Origin: Bacteroidaceae bacterium
GTDB taxonomy: Bacteria > Bacteroidota > Bacteroidia > Bacteroidales > Bacteroidaceae
Assembly (NCBI GenBank): GCA_024693505.1
Contig: JAILKU010000035.1
Span: forward strand, 1 to 39,485
DNA: 39,485 nucleotides
Direction: 5' to 3'
In this document: positions 8,672 through 16,882 of the stretch, piece after piece
How the letters are laid out: each line of letters starts with the position of its first letter
Position numbering within the stretch: position 1 is the stretch's first letter
Position numbers and translations under genes: made by a program
The notes under the pieces: generated by a model
The model's database searches: none
Seen by the model: the letters and a program-made list of their open reading frames with translations, nothing else
What the model was told of the DNA's origin: nothing

Positions 8672-10870
8672 ATGAAGAAAACCTTGATTTCATTTATCAC
8701 ATTACTTTGTGCACTGTCGGCCAATGCCTTAAAGGTCAAGAAGTCGTGTAGCGACCTACAGTTCCCTTCCCTTGCCACTATTTGGGACGAGGCCATGCCA
8801 CTGGGTAACGGTCAACTGGGCGCTCTTGTGTGGCAGCGCGGAAACAGGCTATGCTTTTCTCTGGACCAGATGGAACTATGGGACTTACGGCGTACAGAGG
8901 ACTATCTTCCAGAGGAATTCTCATTTGACTGGGTGAAAGCGCATATACGCGCTCGGGATTATGCCCCTGTGATTACGACTTTTGATAAGATAAGGGGCAA
9001 ATATGTAGGGCCCACGAAGATTCCAGGAGCTTCCCTGGAATTTGAAACAGAAGCTTGGGGAAAGGTTAACTCTACACACCTGTTCCTAAAAAGTGGACTG
9101 TGTAGGGTGGATTGGGACTCTGGTATATCATTGGAAACCTTCGTGCAAGCCAATCAGCCCGTAGGATGGTTCGTTTTCCAGAATGTGCCAGAATCTTCTT
9201 TCAGTCCCATACTCATTCCTCCCCCATACGGAACTACTCTGTCCGCCCTTGGCTACAGACAGGGCAGAGCGAACAGGGACGACAACACGATTACCTACCA
9301 CCAGGAGGGATACGGAGGATTCTTCTACGATGTAGCCGTCGGGTGGAAACGCTCAGGCAATACCATTGTGGGAGCATGGAGTGTATCATCTTCACTTGGC
9401 GAGACAAAAGCACAAGAGGAAGTAGAGGTCGCACTTCACACTGGTCTGAAAAATGCCTATCGTGGCCATTGCTCTTTCTGGAAAGAATTTTGGGAATGTT
9501 CAGTGGTGAGTATACCAGATACAATGGTTCAGCAACAGTATGACCGCGAAATGTATAAATTCGGATCTGCTGCGAGGGAATACTCCTATCCCATATCTTT
9601 ACAAGGCGTTTGGAGTTCCGATGGTTTGAGTCTGCCTGTCTTCAAAGGAGACTACCACAACGATTTGGAAACTCAGCTCAACTATTGGCCAACCTATACA
9701 GGGAACCATCTGAGTGAAGGCATGAGCCTTTTGAATACACTTTGGAATCAGAGAGATACATACAAGGAATACACGCGACGCTTCTTTGGGAAAGAAGGAA
9801 TAAATGTACCTGGTGTCGCAACACTTGACGGTCATGTCATGGCTGGTTGGATTCAGTACCATATGGCACAAACTACAGGAGCATGGCTTTCACACCACTT
9901 TTATCTTCATTGGAAATATTCCGCTGACAAAGCGTTTCTTGCCAATCGGGCATATCCTTTTATGCGTGATGTAGCTACTTTCCTGGAGCAACAATCAGGG
10001 GTTGATAAAGACGGAATAAGAACCCTGGAATACAGCACCAGCCCGGAAATTAACGACAACAGTATTGATGCCTGGTTCCCCCGGATGACAAACAACGACC
10101 TCTCGCTTATGAAGTTCGTTTTCACTGCCGCTGCTGAAATGGCAGATTCCTTGGGCTTTAAAGAATCCACCCGCTGGAAGGATATCGCTTCGCAGCTTCC
10201 ACCCTTTTCATACGACGAAGACGGGGCCCTTTCCATTGCGCCCGATTTCGGATACAGAACTTCCCACCGCCATCTGTCCCATGCCATGCCCATTTATCCG
10301 TTGGGCCAAATTGACGTAAGTCATAGCGCATCCGAACAATGTATAATTGATTCCACCTTAGCAGGAATTCAAAGATACGGTTTCACCGAGTGGTGTGGTT
10401 ACTCCCATGCTTGGCTGGCAAGCCTTGAAGCGCGAGCCAGACACGGCAATAAGGCATTGGAGGCTCTGAAAAACTTCCGTCATTGCTGTTTAAAAAACTC
10501 CTTTCATGCACACGGAGACCAGACCAGGACCAAGTATGGAATACGTATGCGGGCATTTACCCTAGAAGGGAACTTTGCCTATGCCGCCGGTTTGCAGGAG
10601 ATGCTGCTGCAAAGCCATACAGGTATTATAGAGGTGTTCCCGGCCCTGCCGCTTGAATGGAAAAATGTGAAGTTCTCCCGATTGCGTGCCGTAGGAGCCT
10701 TTCTCGTTTCGGCCGAGATGAAGGACGGAGAGGTGGCGTTGCTGAATGTCTATAGCGAGAGGGGAGGCCACCTGAGAATCCGCCATCCGAAAACAGGAGA
10801 AATCGTCGAATATGAGACAAAAGCCGGGCAAACTTACGTAATCATCCCTGCAAAAGGTTCAAAAGGTTGA
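8672..10870 (+). CDS. Divergent GH95-like glycoside hydrolase, secreted
   Basis: A 732-residue protein with signal peptide (MKKTLISFITLLCALSANA). It has the GH95 architecture: an N-terminal beta domain starting WDEAMPLGNGQLGALVW (compare EEALVIGNGRLGATVYGG in the canonical GH95 of this window), then an (alpha/alpha)6 barrel with the landmarks NDLETQLNYWPTYTGNHLSE, STSPEIND, RHLSHAMPIYPLGQ and FTLEGNFAYAAGLQEMLLQS. The general acid Glu is probably E459. The Asp of the canonical FQIDGNFG motif is replaced by Glu (E632 in FTLEGNF). GH95 enzymes remove alpha-1,2-linked L-fucose or L-galactose by inversion; substrate of this branch is unknown. Only 5 bases separate it from the GH2-like gene, so the two probably act together. 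A DUF-level relative outside GH95 proper is the alternative. Confidence 0.75.
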   Translation: MKKTLISFITLLCALSANALKVKKSCSDLQFPSLATIWDEAMPLGNGQLGALVWQRGNRLCFSLDQMELWDLRRTEDYLPEEFSFDWVKAHIRARDYAPVITTFDKIRGKYVGPTKIPGASLEFETEAWGKVNSTHLFLKSGLCRVDWDSGISLETFVQANQPVGWFVFQNVPESSFSPILIPPPYGTTLSALGYRQGRANRDDNTITYHQEGYGGFFYDVAVGWKRSGNTIVGAWSVSSSLGETKAQEEVEVALHTGLKNAYRGHCSFWKEFWECSVVSIPDTMVQQQYDREMYKFGSAAREYSYPISLQGVWSSDGLSLPVFKGDYHNDLETQLNYWPTYTGNHLSEGMSLLNTLWNQRDTYKEYTRRFFGKEGINVPGVATLDGHVMAGWIQYHMAQTTGAWLSHHFYLHWKYSADKAFLANRAYPFMRDVATFLEQQSGVDKDGIRTLEYSTSPEINDNSIDAWFPRMTNNDLSLMKFVFTAAAEMADSLGFKESTRWKDIASQLPPFSYDEDGALSIAPDFGYRTSHRHLSHAMPIYPLGQIDVSHSASEQCIIDSTLAGIQRYGFTEWCGYSHAWLASLEARARHGNKALEALKNFRHCCLKNSFHAHGDQTRTKYGIRMRAFTLEGNFAYAAGLQEMLLQSHTGIIEVFPALPLEWKNVKFSRLRAVGAFLVSAEMKDGEVALLNVYSERGGHLRIRHPKTGEIVEYETKAGQTYVIIPAKGSKG

Positions 10871-11271
10871 ACTTCGCTCGACTCCTGTCACGACTCGGCA
10901 GAATTCAAGCAAGCTTGGTTCTGGGTTCGCTGCTTCAGGAGTAAAAACCTTGCCATATATTTGGCGGGATGGAAATATCTCCGTATTTTTGTCTCCGGAT
11001 TCCTTGCATTCTATTGCTATGGAGCAGCGATGATTTATTAGAGTTATGACAGCAGAAGAAGAGAAGATAATCCAGATGATACTAAAGTGTTGCTAGAATG
11101 AACTTGAAAGAAGAGGAATGGCGTACGCTGGTAAAATTATATCTGGGCAAGAGTGATGAGGCAATGGAGGACGCACTCCTTAATAGCACTTACCGAATTT
11201 TACTGCAAATATAGCAAAAGCAGATGAAAAAGTGGACATTCCGATATTAAAAGGAAAAAAGATGGATTGTT
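10871..11271. other. Intergenic region with only very short reading frames
   Basis: About 400 bases with no recognisable gene. Right after the stop the 9-base direct repeat aaaaggtt(c/g) occurs twice at the coding end. Two overlapping-style short frames are visible: ATG 11047 (MTAEEEKIIQMILKCC, stop) and a 38-residue frame from ATG 11099 beginning MNLKEEEWRTLVKLYLGKSD. They resemble no family I know and could be the debris of a lost gene. No clear terminator was found for the upstream operon. Confidence 0.35.
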
Positions 11272-11304
11272 TTTGTGTTTTCTGCGGCTAAATGACTATT
11301 TTTG
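11272..11304 (+). promoter_or_regulatory. Bacteroidetes-type promoter for the ORF6N-esterase-GH89 unit
   Basis: TTTG at 11272-11275 and TATTTTTG (matches TAnnTTTG) at 11297-11304 with a 21-base spacer, the arrangement known for the Bacteroidetes primary sigma factor. It lies 130 bases upstream of the ORF6N start, leaving a leader that includes the inverted pair GCCTGCAA/TTGCAGGC. Confidence 0.6.
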
Positions 11305-11433
11305 CATTCAAATGCCTGCAAAAAACAACCGTGGATGAGCCGAAACGCTCATTGCAGGCAATAGAATGGAATCATTACCCGCCCGCCTCGAGTTGGGCGA
11401 AAATGTAATTATTACAAATAAAATAGGCTGAGC

Positions 11434-12039
11434 ATGGACACATTAGAACACATAAAACGAAAAATCTATGAGATACGAGGCCGCAGGGTGATGCTTGACT
11501 CCGACCTTGCCACACTATATTGCGTTGAGACGAAGAATCTGAAAAGGGCTGTCAAGAGGAATATTGAACGTTTCCCCGATGACTTTATGTTCGAACTGAC
11601 CAAGGAAGAATATGATGCTTTAAGGTGCCAAAATTTCACCTTAAAGAACGGTGGTCGTGGGCAGCACAGCAAGTATCTCCCCTTTGCCTTCACTCGCGAG
11701 GGTATTGCTATGCTGTCAGGGCTTCTTAAGTCGGAAATTGCCGTGCAGGCCAACATCAACATCATGCGAGCATTCTTCCAAATGCAGGAAGCATTGCTCA
11801 TCGTCAGCAATACCCATTTGCAACTGGAACAAATTCGCGCTGAAATCAAGCAACTACGCACCCACATGAACGACACGTTAGCCGGCCAAAACGAAATCAA
11901 CGAGTTGACCCGCGCTCAGCTCGATGCCATTAGCGACGCCCTGACAGAATTGCAGAACCAAGGTAAAAAATCGTTTTCTCTGCCGGAGATTGGCTATGCC
12001 GCCATTCAGAAACGGAGGGAGGAAGAGAAACAGAAATAA
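11434..12039 (+). CDS. ORF6N-domain DNA-binding protein
   Basis: A 201-residue protein with an N-terminal ORF6N domain (about residues 5-95: [58 protein letters not shown]). The C-terminal half is a helical, coiled-coil-prone region ([17 protein letters not shown]). ORF6N proteins are phage-derived KilA-N relatives often carried on bacterial chromosomes as solitary genes; their function is poorly known, DNA binding being assumed. There is no other phage gene nearby. Its stop is 4 bases before the ATG of the esterase gene, and a strong promoter lies upstream, so it would be transcribed with the esterase and GH89 genes. A regulatory role over that unit is inference only. Confidence 0.85.
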   Translation: MDTLEHIKRKIYEIRGRRVMLDSDLATLYCVETKNLKRAVKRNIERFPDDFMFELTKEEYDALRCQNFTLKNGGRGQHSKYLPFAFTREGIAMLSGLLKSEIAVQANINIMRAFFQMQEALLIVSNTHLQLEQIRAEIKQLRTHMNDTLAGQNEINELTRAQLDAISDALTELQNQGKKSFSLPEIGYAAIQKRREEEKQK

Positions 12040-12043
12040 GTAT

Positions 12044-13813
12044 ATGGACATACCCTTCAATCAAAGATTAAAAACTGCCAAACATCTGCTGCTACTGCTG
12101 CTGAGCGTATGCTGCGCCCGCCCCGCTCTGGCATGGGAGCGCCAGGCTATATGGGCCCCGGGCAAGATGCCCGATGCCCAGCCCCACCAGATTGCGGCCA
12201 TGACCGACGAGTCGGAAGGTGAGAACTTCGACCCCGACAAGCATCGTATGCCCTACCTGGAATGGTTCGAGGCTCCGCCCGAAGGCGTGAGGAACGGCGG
12301 GTGCATGATACTGATCTCCGGCGGCGGCTACAGAAGGTGCTGCGACATACCCCTGGTCCGCCTCTGGCACAAGACCTTCACGGAGCTGGGTTTCCAATGC
12401 GTGAACCTCGTATATCGGACGCCCAGGCCCACGGGGCTGCCCTTCTACCAATCGGCATGGGAGGACGGCCAGCGCGCCGTGCGCATGGTGAGGAGCCAGG
12501 CACGCCGCCGGGGCTTCGACCCGGAAAGGATAGGGACCATCTCCATGTCGGCCGGATCGCACCTGGCTATGCTGCTTGCCACCAGCTCACAGACCCCCGC
12601 CTACGAGCCCACGGACGAGACGGACACGGTGCCCTGCCACATCAACTGGGCGGTGGTGAATGCTCCAACCTACGTGGCATCCGACGGCGAGGCGGGGACC
12701 ATCGACGCCCGGATGGGATATGGCGTTGACGTGCACATATCCGGCTTGCTGAAATTCGACCATAAGACGTGCCCCATGACCCTGCAGCATGGAGGCAACG
12801 ACCTCAACTCGCCCAACGCCTCCACCCTGATATACCGCGAGCTGCGCAAGCGCAAGATTCCTGCCGAGCTGCACCTGTACCCGGGTCGGGGGCACGGCGC
12901 ATACGGACTGGAGCGTGCCGTGGAGTTTATGAGGCAGATGGGCTATATGGGCCCTGTGGAGCCCGAGGTGGACATCATGAGCCGGTATGCCAGCGACGAT
13001 GCGCGGCGCGAGAAGGTGACTGAGGACATCTGGCCCCAGGGCAAGATGCCCGACACCCAGGCGCACCAATGCAAGCCCTACATAGAATGGCATTTCCCCC
13101 GGGAGCTGAAGACGAAGGCCATACAGATTATCTATTCGGGCGGCAGCTACATGAGCAACGACCCCGACGGATTCGAGGTGACTCCCGTGCGGCGCTACCT
13201 CAACGAGAGGGGCATGACGGTGGTGACACTTAAGTACCGTACGCCGCGACCCACGCCACAGAGCGGTCTGGCCAAGCACACCACGGCTTGGCAGGACCTT
13301 CAGAGGACCGTCAGGATCGTGCGCAGCAAGGCGGGAAGCCTGGGCCTCGACCCCGACCACATAGGTATAATGGGCTGCTCGGCCGGAGGGCATCTGACCC
13401 TGATGGGCACCACATCGTCCCTGCACCAGTCCTACCTGCCCATAGACGAGACGGACAGGCTGCCCTGCAATGTGCAATGGGGAATAGCGCTCTATCCCGG
13501 CTATGTGCTGACCGACGGGGCGGAAGAGCCCAACAGCCAGGGGGGCAACATAGACGATGCTGTACTGGTGCCCGAATTCAACTTCGACCTGCAGACGGCT
13601 CCCATGCTCTTCCTGCACGGCGATGCCGACGAATGGGCCGCCATGAACTCGGTGAAGGTGTGGGAGAAGATGCGAAGCATGGGCGTACAGAGCGAACTGC
13701 ACACCCTGGCTACCCGCAACCATTGCTTCCAGCTTTCGGCATCGCCCGGCACGGGCAGCTACAGCTTCCTGGATAGGATTAGCGACTTCCTGCAATATGT
13801 GCTGAATTTATGA
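12044..13813 (+). CDS. Secreted esterase-like protein with two tandem alpha/beta-hydrolase domains
   Basis: A 589-residue secreted protein. ATG 12044 is chosen because it gives a signal peptide (HLLLLLLSVCCARPALA) and does not overlap the upstream stop; a longer in-frame start at 11990 would put 18 charged residues first. Two homologous alpha/beta-hydrolase domains follow each other (about 30-305 and 325-585). Both open with W(A/P)PGKMPD- or WPQGKMPD-type sequence, then an oxyanion-type SGGGY or SGGSY, the phrase YRTPRPT, and nucleophile elbows SMSAG (S169) and GCSAG (S446). Candidate Asp and His lie in HGGND/GRGHGAYG and HGDADEW/RNHCFQL. The pattern fits carbohydrate acetyl-esterases of the BD-FAE/Axe type. 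It is followed after 17 bases by the GH89 gene, suggesting de-esterification of a GlcNAc-containing glycan. Substrate not proven. Confidence 0.8.
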   Translation: MDIPFNQRLKTAKHLLLLLLSVCCARPALAWERQAIWAPGKMPDAQPHQIAAMTDESEGENFDPDKHRMPYLEWFEAPPEGVRNGGCMILISGGGYRRCCDIPLVRLWHKTFTELGFQCVNLVYRTPRPTGLPFYQSAWEDGQRAVRMVRSQARRRGFDPERIGTISMSAGSHLAMLLATSSQTPAYEPTDETDTVPCHINWAVVNAPTYVASDGEAGTIDARMGYGVDVHISGLLKFDHKTCPMTLQHGGNDLNSPNASTLIYRELRKRKIPAELHLYPGRGHGAYGLERAVEFMRQMGYMGPVEPEVDIMSRYASDDARREKVTEDIWPQGKMPDTQAHQCKPYIEWHFPRELKTKAIQIIYSGGSYMSNDPDGFEVTPVRRYLNERGMTVVTLKYRTPRPTPQSGLAKHTTAWQDLQRTVRIVRSKAGSLGLDPDHIGIMGCSAGGHLTLMGTTSSLHQSYLPIDETDRLPCNVQWGIALYPGYVLTDGAEEPNSQGGNIDDAVLVPEFNFDLQTAPMLFLHGDADEWAAMNSVKVWEKMRSMGVQSELHTLATRNHCFQLSASPGTGSYSFLDRISDFLQYVLNL

Positions 13814-13830
13814 AACTATAGATTAAGGAA

Positions 13831-15999
13831 ATGAATATGAAGAGATTTATGCATGGCTGCCGGGTGCTGCTGCTCCTGGCAGTAGGGTGCGGGCTAATGT
13901 CGTTCCGCACGGCCGATGAGCGGGCTGCTGAGGCTCTGGCCCGACGGGTGTTGGGAAACAAGGCCCGGGCGGTGACCTTCGAACAGACAGACGCTACGGC
14001 CGACTGCTACGAGCTGCTGCAGAGGGGCAAGAAGGTACTGATACGGGGAAACAATGCCAACTCTATGGCCGTAGGTCTGAACCGCTACATACAGCAGTAC
14101 TGCCTGGCCAACGTGAGCTGGTACGACTTCAACCCCGTGGAGCTGCCCCGAACGATGCCACAGGTGCCACAGAAGGTGACGGGCAGGGCGGTGCTACCCA
14201 CCAGGTTCTTCCTGAACTACTGCACCTTCGGATATACGATGCCCTGGTGGAAATGGGAGCAATGGGAGCGCTTCATCGACTGGATGGCCCTGAACGGCGT
14301 GAACATGCCCCTGGCCATAACCGGACAGGAAGCCGTGTGGCAGAAGGTATGGCGGCGATATGGCATGACGGACGAGCAGATACGTGCCTACTTTACCGGC
14401 CCGGCACATCTGCCCTGGCAGCGCATGATAAACATAGACCGGTGGCAGGGGCCGTTGCCGCAGAGTTGGATAGACGGGCAGGCAAGCCTGCAGAAACGCA
14501 TCCTGGAACGCGAACGCGAGCTGAACATGACGCCCGTGCTGCCTGCCTTCTCGGGCCATATACCTGCCGAGCTGGAACAGACGAAGCCGGGCATCCGTAC
14601 CTCGAAAGTGAACCGTTGGTGCTACTTTGCCGAGAAGTACCGCTGCACCTACCTGAGTCCCGCTGATCCGGCCTTCGCCAGCATACAGAGGGATTTCCTG
14701 GAGGAGCAGACGCGGATGTACGGCACAGACCATATATACGGCGTGGACCTCTTCAACGAAGTGTCGCCCCCATCGTGGGAACCCGACTCGCTCCACAAGA
14801 TATCGGCCGGCGTATTCAAGTCCATGACGGACGTTGATCCCGAAGCCGTTTGGCTGCAGATGGGGTGGCTCTTCATCTCCGCCCGGCATTCCTGGACACC
14901 CGAGCGGATAAAGGCCTACCTCTCGGCCGTGTCCAAGGGGCGGATGATTATGCTCGACTACGAAAGCGACTACACCGAGATATGGCGCAAGACGGAGAAG
15001 TTCTACGGGCATAAGTTCATCTGGTGCTACCTGGGCAACTTCGGGGGCATGACGGAAATAGAGGGCGACTACAAGCTGAATGCCAGGCTGATAGCTGCCG
15101 CAAAGGAAGAGGGAAGCCCCGAGATGGCCGGCATCGGCTCCACCCTGGAGGGATTCGGCTTGAACGAGCCTGTCTATGAGGCGCTGATGGCTCAGGCATG
15201 GGACACAGGCGTTGGTTTCGATGCCTATATCGACAATATTGCCGACCGCCATCTTGGACGGGTGGATCCTGCCTTCCGTGCCTTCTGGCACATGATGGTG
15301 GACAAGGTGTGCACCACCCATACCAGCACCGGCGCGGCAGGCATCATAAATGCTCACCCGAATCTGGAAGGTGAATGGAACTGGACCACGGAACTACGGA
15401 AGGGATACGACATCAACAACCTGGAGGAGGCCCTGGCCGTGCTGGAGACGGTACAGGGCACGTCGGGCTATTTCCGCTTCGACCTGGCCAATACGCGGCG
15501 CCAGTCTATCCGCAACAGGGCCCTGGCCGTCAGAGACCGCTTCGCCAAAGCCTACCGGGCAGGCGACCGCGATGGTATGGTGGCCGCAAAGGATGAGTTC
15601 CTGGGGATGTGCGACCAGATGACCGAGGTGCTGAGGACGTGCCCCGAGTTCTCGCTGGACAACTGGATACGCGATGCCAGGGCCTGGGGCAAAAGCGAGG
15701 CGGAGAAGGACTACTTCGAGATGAACGCCCGCACGCTCATCACGCTATGGGGCGACACCACTCATCTCTCTGACTATGCCAACCGCGACTGGGACGGTCT
15801 GGTGGAGACGTTCTACAAGGTGCGCTGGCAGATGTTCTTCGATGCCGTACTGGCTGCCTTCGATGCCGGCGAACCGTTTGTGAACATCACCTCGTCACAT
15901 AGGCTGAACGGGAAGACCCAGGAGGAATGCGCCAGAGCCCTGAAGCTGGATGCAGAGATATGGGACTTCGAACGCAAATGGGCTCATTGGCAACAGTAG
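13831..15999 (+). CDS. GH89 alpha-N-acetylglucosaminidase
   Basis: A 722-residue secreted NAGLU-family enzyme that removes terminal alpha-linked GlcNAc (for example from heparan sulfate or gastric-type mucin GlcNAc-alpha-1,4-Gal). Order: signal peptide (about 1-28); a small N-terminal alpha/beta domain (to about 110, with VLIRGNNANSMAVGLNRY); a TIM barrel with RFFLNYCTFGYTMPWWKWEQ; then an all-helical C-terminal domain. The two catalytic Glu can be placed by motif: E310 in DLFNEVSPP and E440 in GSTLEGFGLNEP, matching human NAGLU FNE and PEG sites. A second start (ATG 13837) is equally possible. It is co-oriented with the esterase, 17 bases downstream. Its 3' end overlaps cutC by 16 bases on the opposite strand. 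Confidence 0.92.
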   Translation: MNMKRFMHGCRVLLLLAVGCGLMSFRTADERAAEALARRVLGNKARAVTFEQTDATADCYELLQRGKKVLIRGNNANSMAVGLNRYIQQYCLANVSWYDFNPVELPRTMPQVPQKVTGRAVLPTRFFLNYCTFGYTMPWWKWEQWERFIDWMALNGVNMPLAITGQEAVWQKVWRRYGMTDEQIRAYFTGPAHLPWQRMINIDRWQGPLPQSWIDGQASLQKRILERERELNMTPVLPAFSGHIPAELEQTKPGIRTSKVNRWCYFAEKYRCTYLSPADPAFASIQRDFLEEQTRMYGTDHIYGVDLFNEVSPPSWEPDSLHKISAGVFKSMTDVDPEAVWLQMGWLFISARHSWTPERIKAYLSAVSKGRMIMLDYESDYTEIWRKTEKFYGHKFIWCYLGNFGGMTEIEGDYKLNARLIAAAKEEGSPEMAGIGSTLEGFGLNEPVYEALMAQAWDTGVGFDAYIDNIADRHLGRVDPAFRAFWHMMVDKVCTTHTSTGAAGIINAHPNLEGEWNWTTELRKGYDINNLEEALAVLETVQGTSGYFRFDLANTRRQSIRNRALAVRDRFAKAYRAGDRDGMVAAKDEFLGMCDQMTEVLRTCPEFSLDNWIRDARAWGKSEAEKDYFEMNARTLITLWGDTTHLSDYANRDWDGLVETFYKVRWQMFFDAVLAAFDAGEPFVNITSSHRLNGKTQEECARALKLDAEIWDFERKWAHWQQ

Positions 16000-16655
16000 G
16001 GGCTGATCGCTTGTACCACTTCCCTCACCATTGCCTCGCTGGTATGCCCGCCCATGCGTAGGGAACCGTGAATCTCTGTGGCTCCCGTTTCCGACAGGAT
16101 TTGTGCGGCGTTCTGCGGACTTACACCTGCACCGGGCATGATGATGATGCGGCCTGCAGCCTGCCCGACCAACTGGCGCAGCAGGGGGATACCCTCCCGG
16201 GCAGAGGCGGCCTGACCGGAGGTGAGCAGCCGGTTGCACCCCAGCTGGATGATGTCCTCGAGCGCCTGTTGGGGCTTTCGGCAGACGTCGAAGGCGCGAT
16301 GGAAGGTGACGCTCAGTCCCTGACTGGCTTCCATCAGGCGGCGGCAAAGGGGCATGTCGATATCGCCCTCCGCGGTCAGCGCGCCCCAGACAACGCCCCG
16401 GGCACCCAGTCGGCGCGCAGACGCTATCTGTTGCTCCATCAGTATTCTCTCTTCCTTATTGTAGACAAAATCTCCTTCGCGCGGACGGATCAGTACATGC
16501 ACCCTGATGCCACTTGCTACGGCCTTCTCTATCAATCCGGATTGGGGGGTAAGCCCGTCCAGCTCCAACGCCTCGCAGAGCTCTATGCGCTGGGCTCCTC
16601 CGGCCTTTGCCGCCAGTACACTCTCCCAGTCGGCACAACAGACTTCCAGTTTCAT
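15984..16655 (-). CDS. cutC: CutC family protein (copper homeostasis family, TIM barrel)
   Basis: A 223-residue TIM-barrel protein of the CutC family (PF03932). The start is the ATG at 16653-16655 (MKLEVCCADWESVLAAKAGGA); the longer frame to 16679 begins with a TTG that lies inside the promoter element, so it cannot be the start. Conserved stretches are RIELCEALELDGLTPS-like, VHVLIRPREGDFVYN, VTFHRAFDV, RLLTSGQA and IIIMPGAGV. CutC was linked to copper tolerance in E. coli, but the link is disputed and its enzymatic role is unsettled. It is common in Bacteroidetes near glycoside hydrolases. Divergent from the GH95 gene and convergent with GH89. Confidence 0.9.
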   Translation of the reverse strand: MKLEVCCADWESVLAAKAGGAQRIELCEALELDGLTPQSGLIEKAVASGIRVHVLIRPREGDFVYNKEERILMEQQIASARRLGARGVVWGALTAEGDIDMPLCRRLMEASQGLSVTFHRAFDVCRKPQQALEDIIQLGCNRLLTSGQAASAREGIPLLRQLVGQAAGRIIIMPGAGVSPQNAAQILSETGATEIHGSLRMGGHTSEAMVREVVQAISPYCCQ

Positions 16656-16676
16656 TCGCGTATTATTTGTTTGATG

Positions 16677-16684
16677 CAAAGTTA
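16677..16684 (-). promoter_or_regulatory. -7 element of the cutC promoter
   Basis: On the minus strand TAACTTTG matches TAnnTTTG, 22 bases before the cutC ATG. No clear -33 TTTG is seen. Its position fixes the cutC start at 16655. Confidence 0.5.
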
Positions 16685-16770
16685 GCGCTTTTCCGGCTTA
16701 CCGGGACTGAGTCTACAGTTAAATTTATTTAAAATGACGGAGATATGTGGGAGAATTACGTTAAAAGTTG

Positions 16771-16778
16771 TATCTTTG
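16771..16778 (+). promoter_or_regulatory. -7 element of the GH95 promoter
   Basis: TATCTTTG matches TAnnTTTG. It lies 104 bases before the GH95 start and predicts a leader of close to 100 bases. A -33 TTTG is not obvious at the right distance. Confidence 0.5.
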
Positions 16779-16791
16779 CACCGACAAGCCT

Positions 16792-16834
16792 TGCGGAAAT
16801 GCCATTCGAGGTGGTTCTGTTCCACTTTTCCGCA
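16792..16834 (+). other. Hairpin in the 5' leader of the GH95 gene
   Basis: TGCGGAAA (16792-16799) pairs with TTTCCGCA (16827-16834), and inside it GTGG (16811-16814) pairs with CCAC (16822-16825). The structure lies within the predicted transcript leader, 48 bases before the start codon. It is followed by GGCTCC and no T-run, so a simple terminator is unlikely; a regulatory or stabilising leader is possible. Confidence 0.4.
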
Positions 16835-16882
16835 GGCTCCACTTGAGATTGCAAAGAAACCTTTAAATTGAACGCAACGGTT

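Noticed and set aside
1..10870. A complete Sus-type polysaccharide utilisation locus
   Set aside because: No SusC/SusD pair, hybrid two-component sensor or ECF sigma/anti-sigma pair is present in the window.
10871..11433. tRNA or other structural RNA
   Set aside because: No cloverleaf, T-loop or 3' acceptor pattern could be built; only short stems.
12092..15357. Long minus-strand reading frames (387-402 codons) opposite the esterase and GH89 genes
   Set aside because: They mirror GC-rich coding sequence, have no family resemblance and lie opposite well-supported genes.
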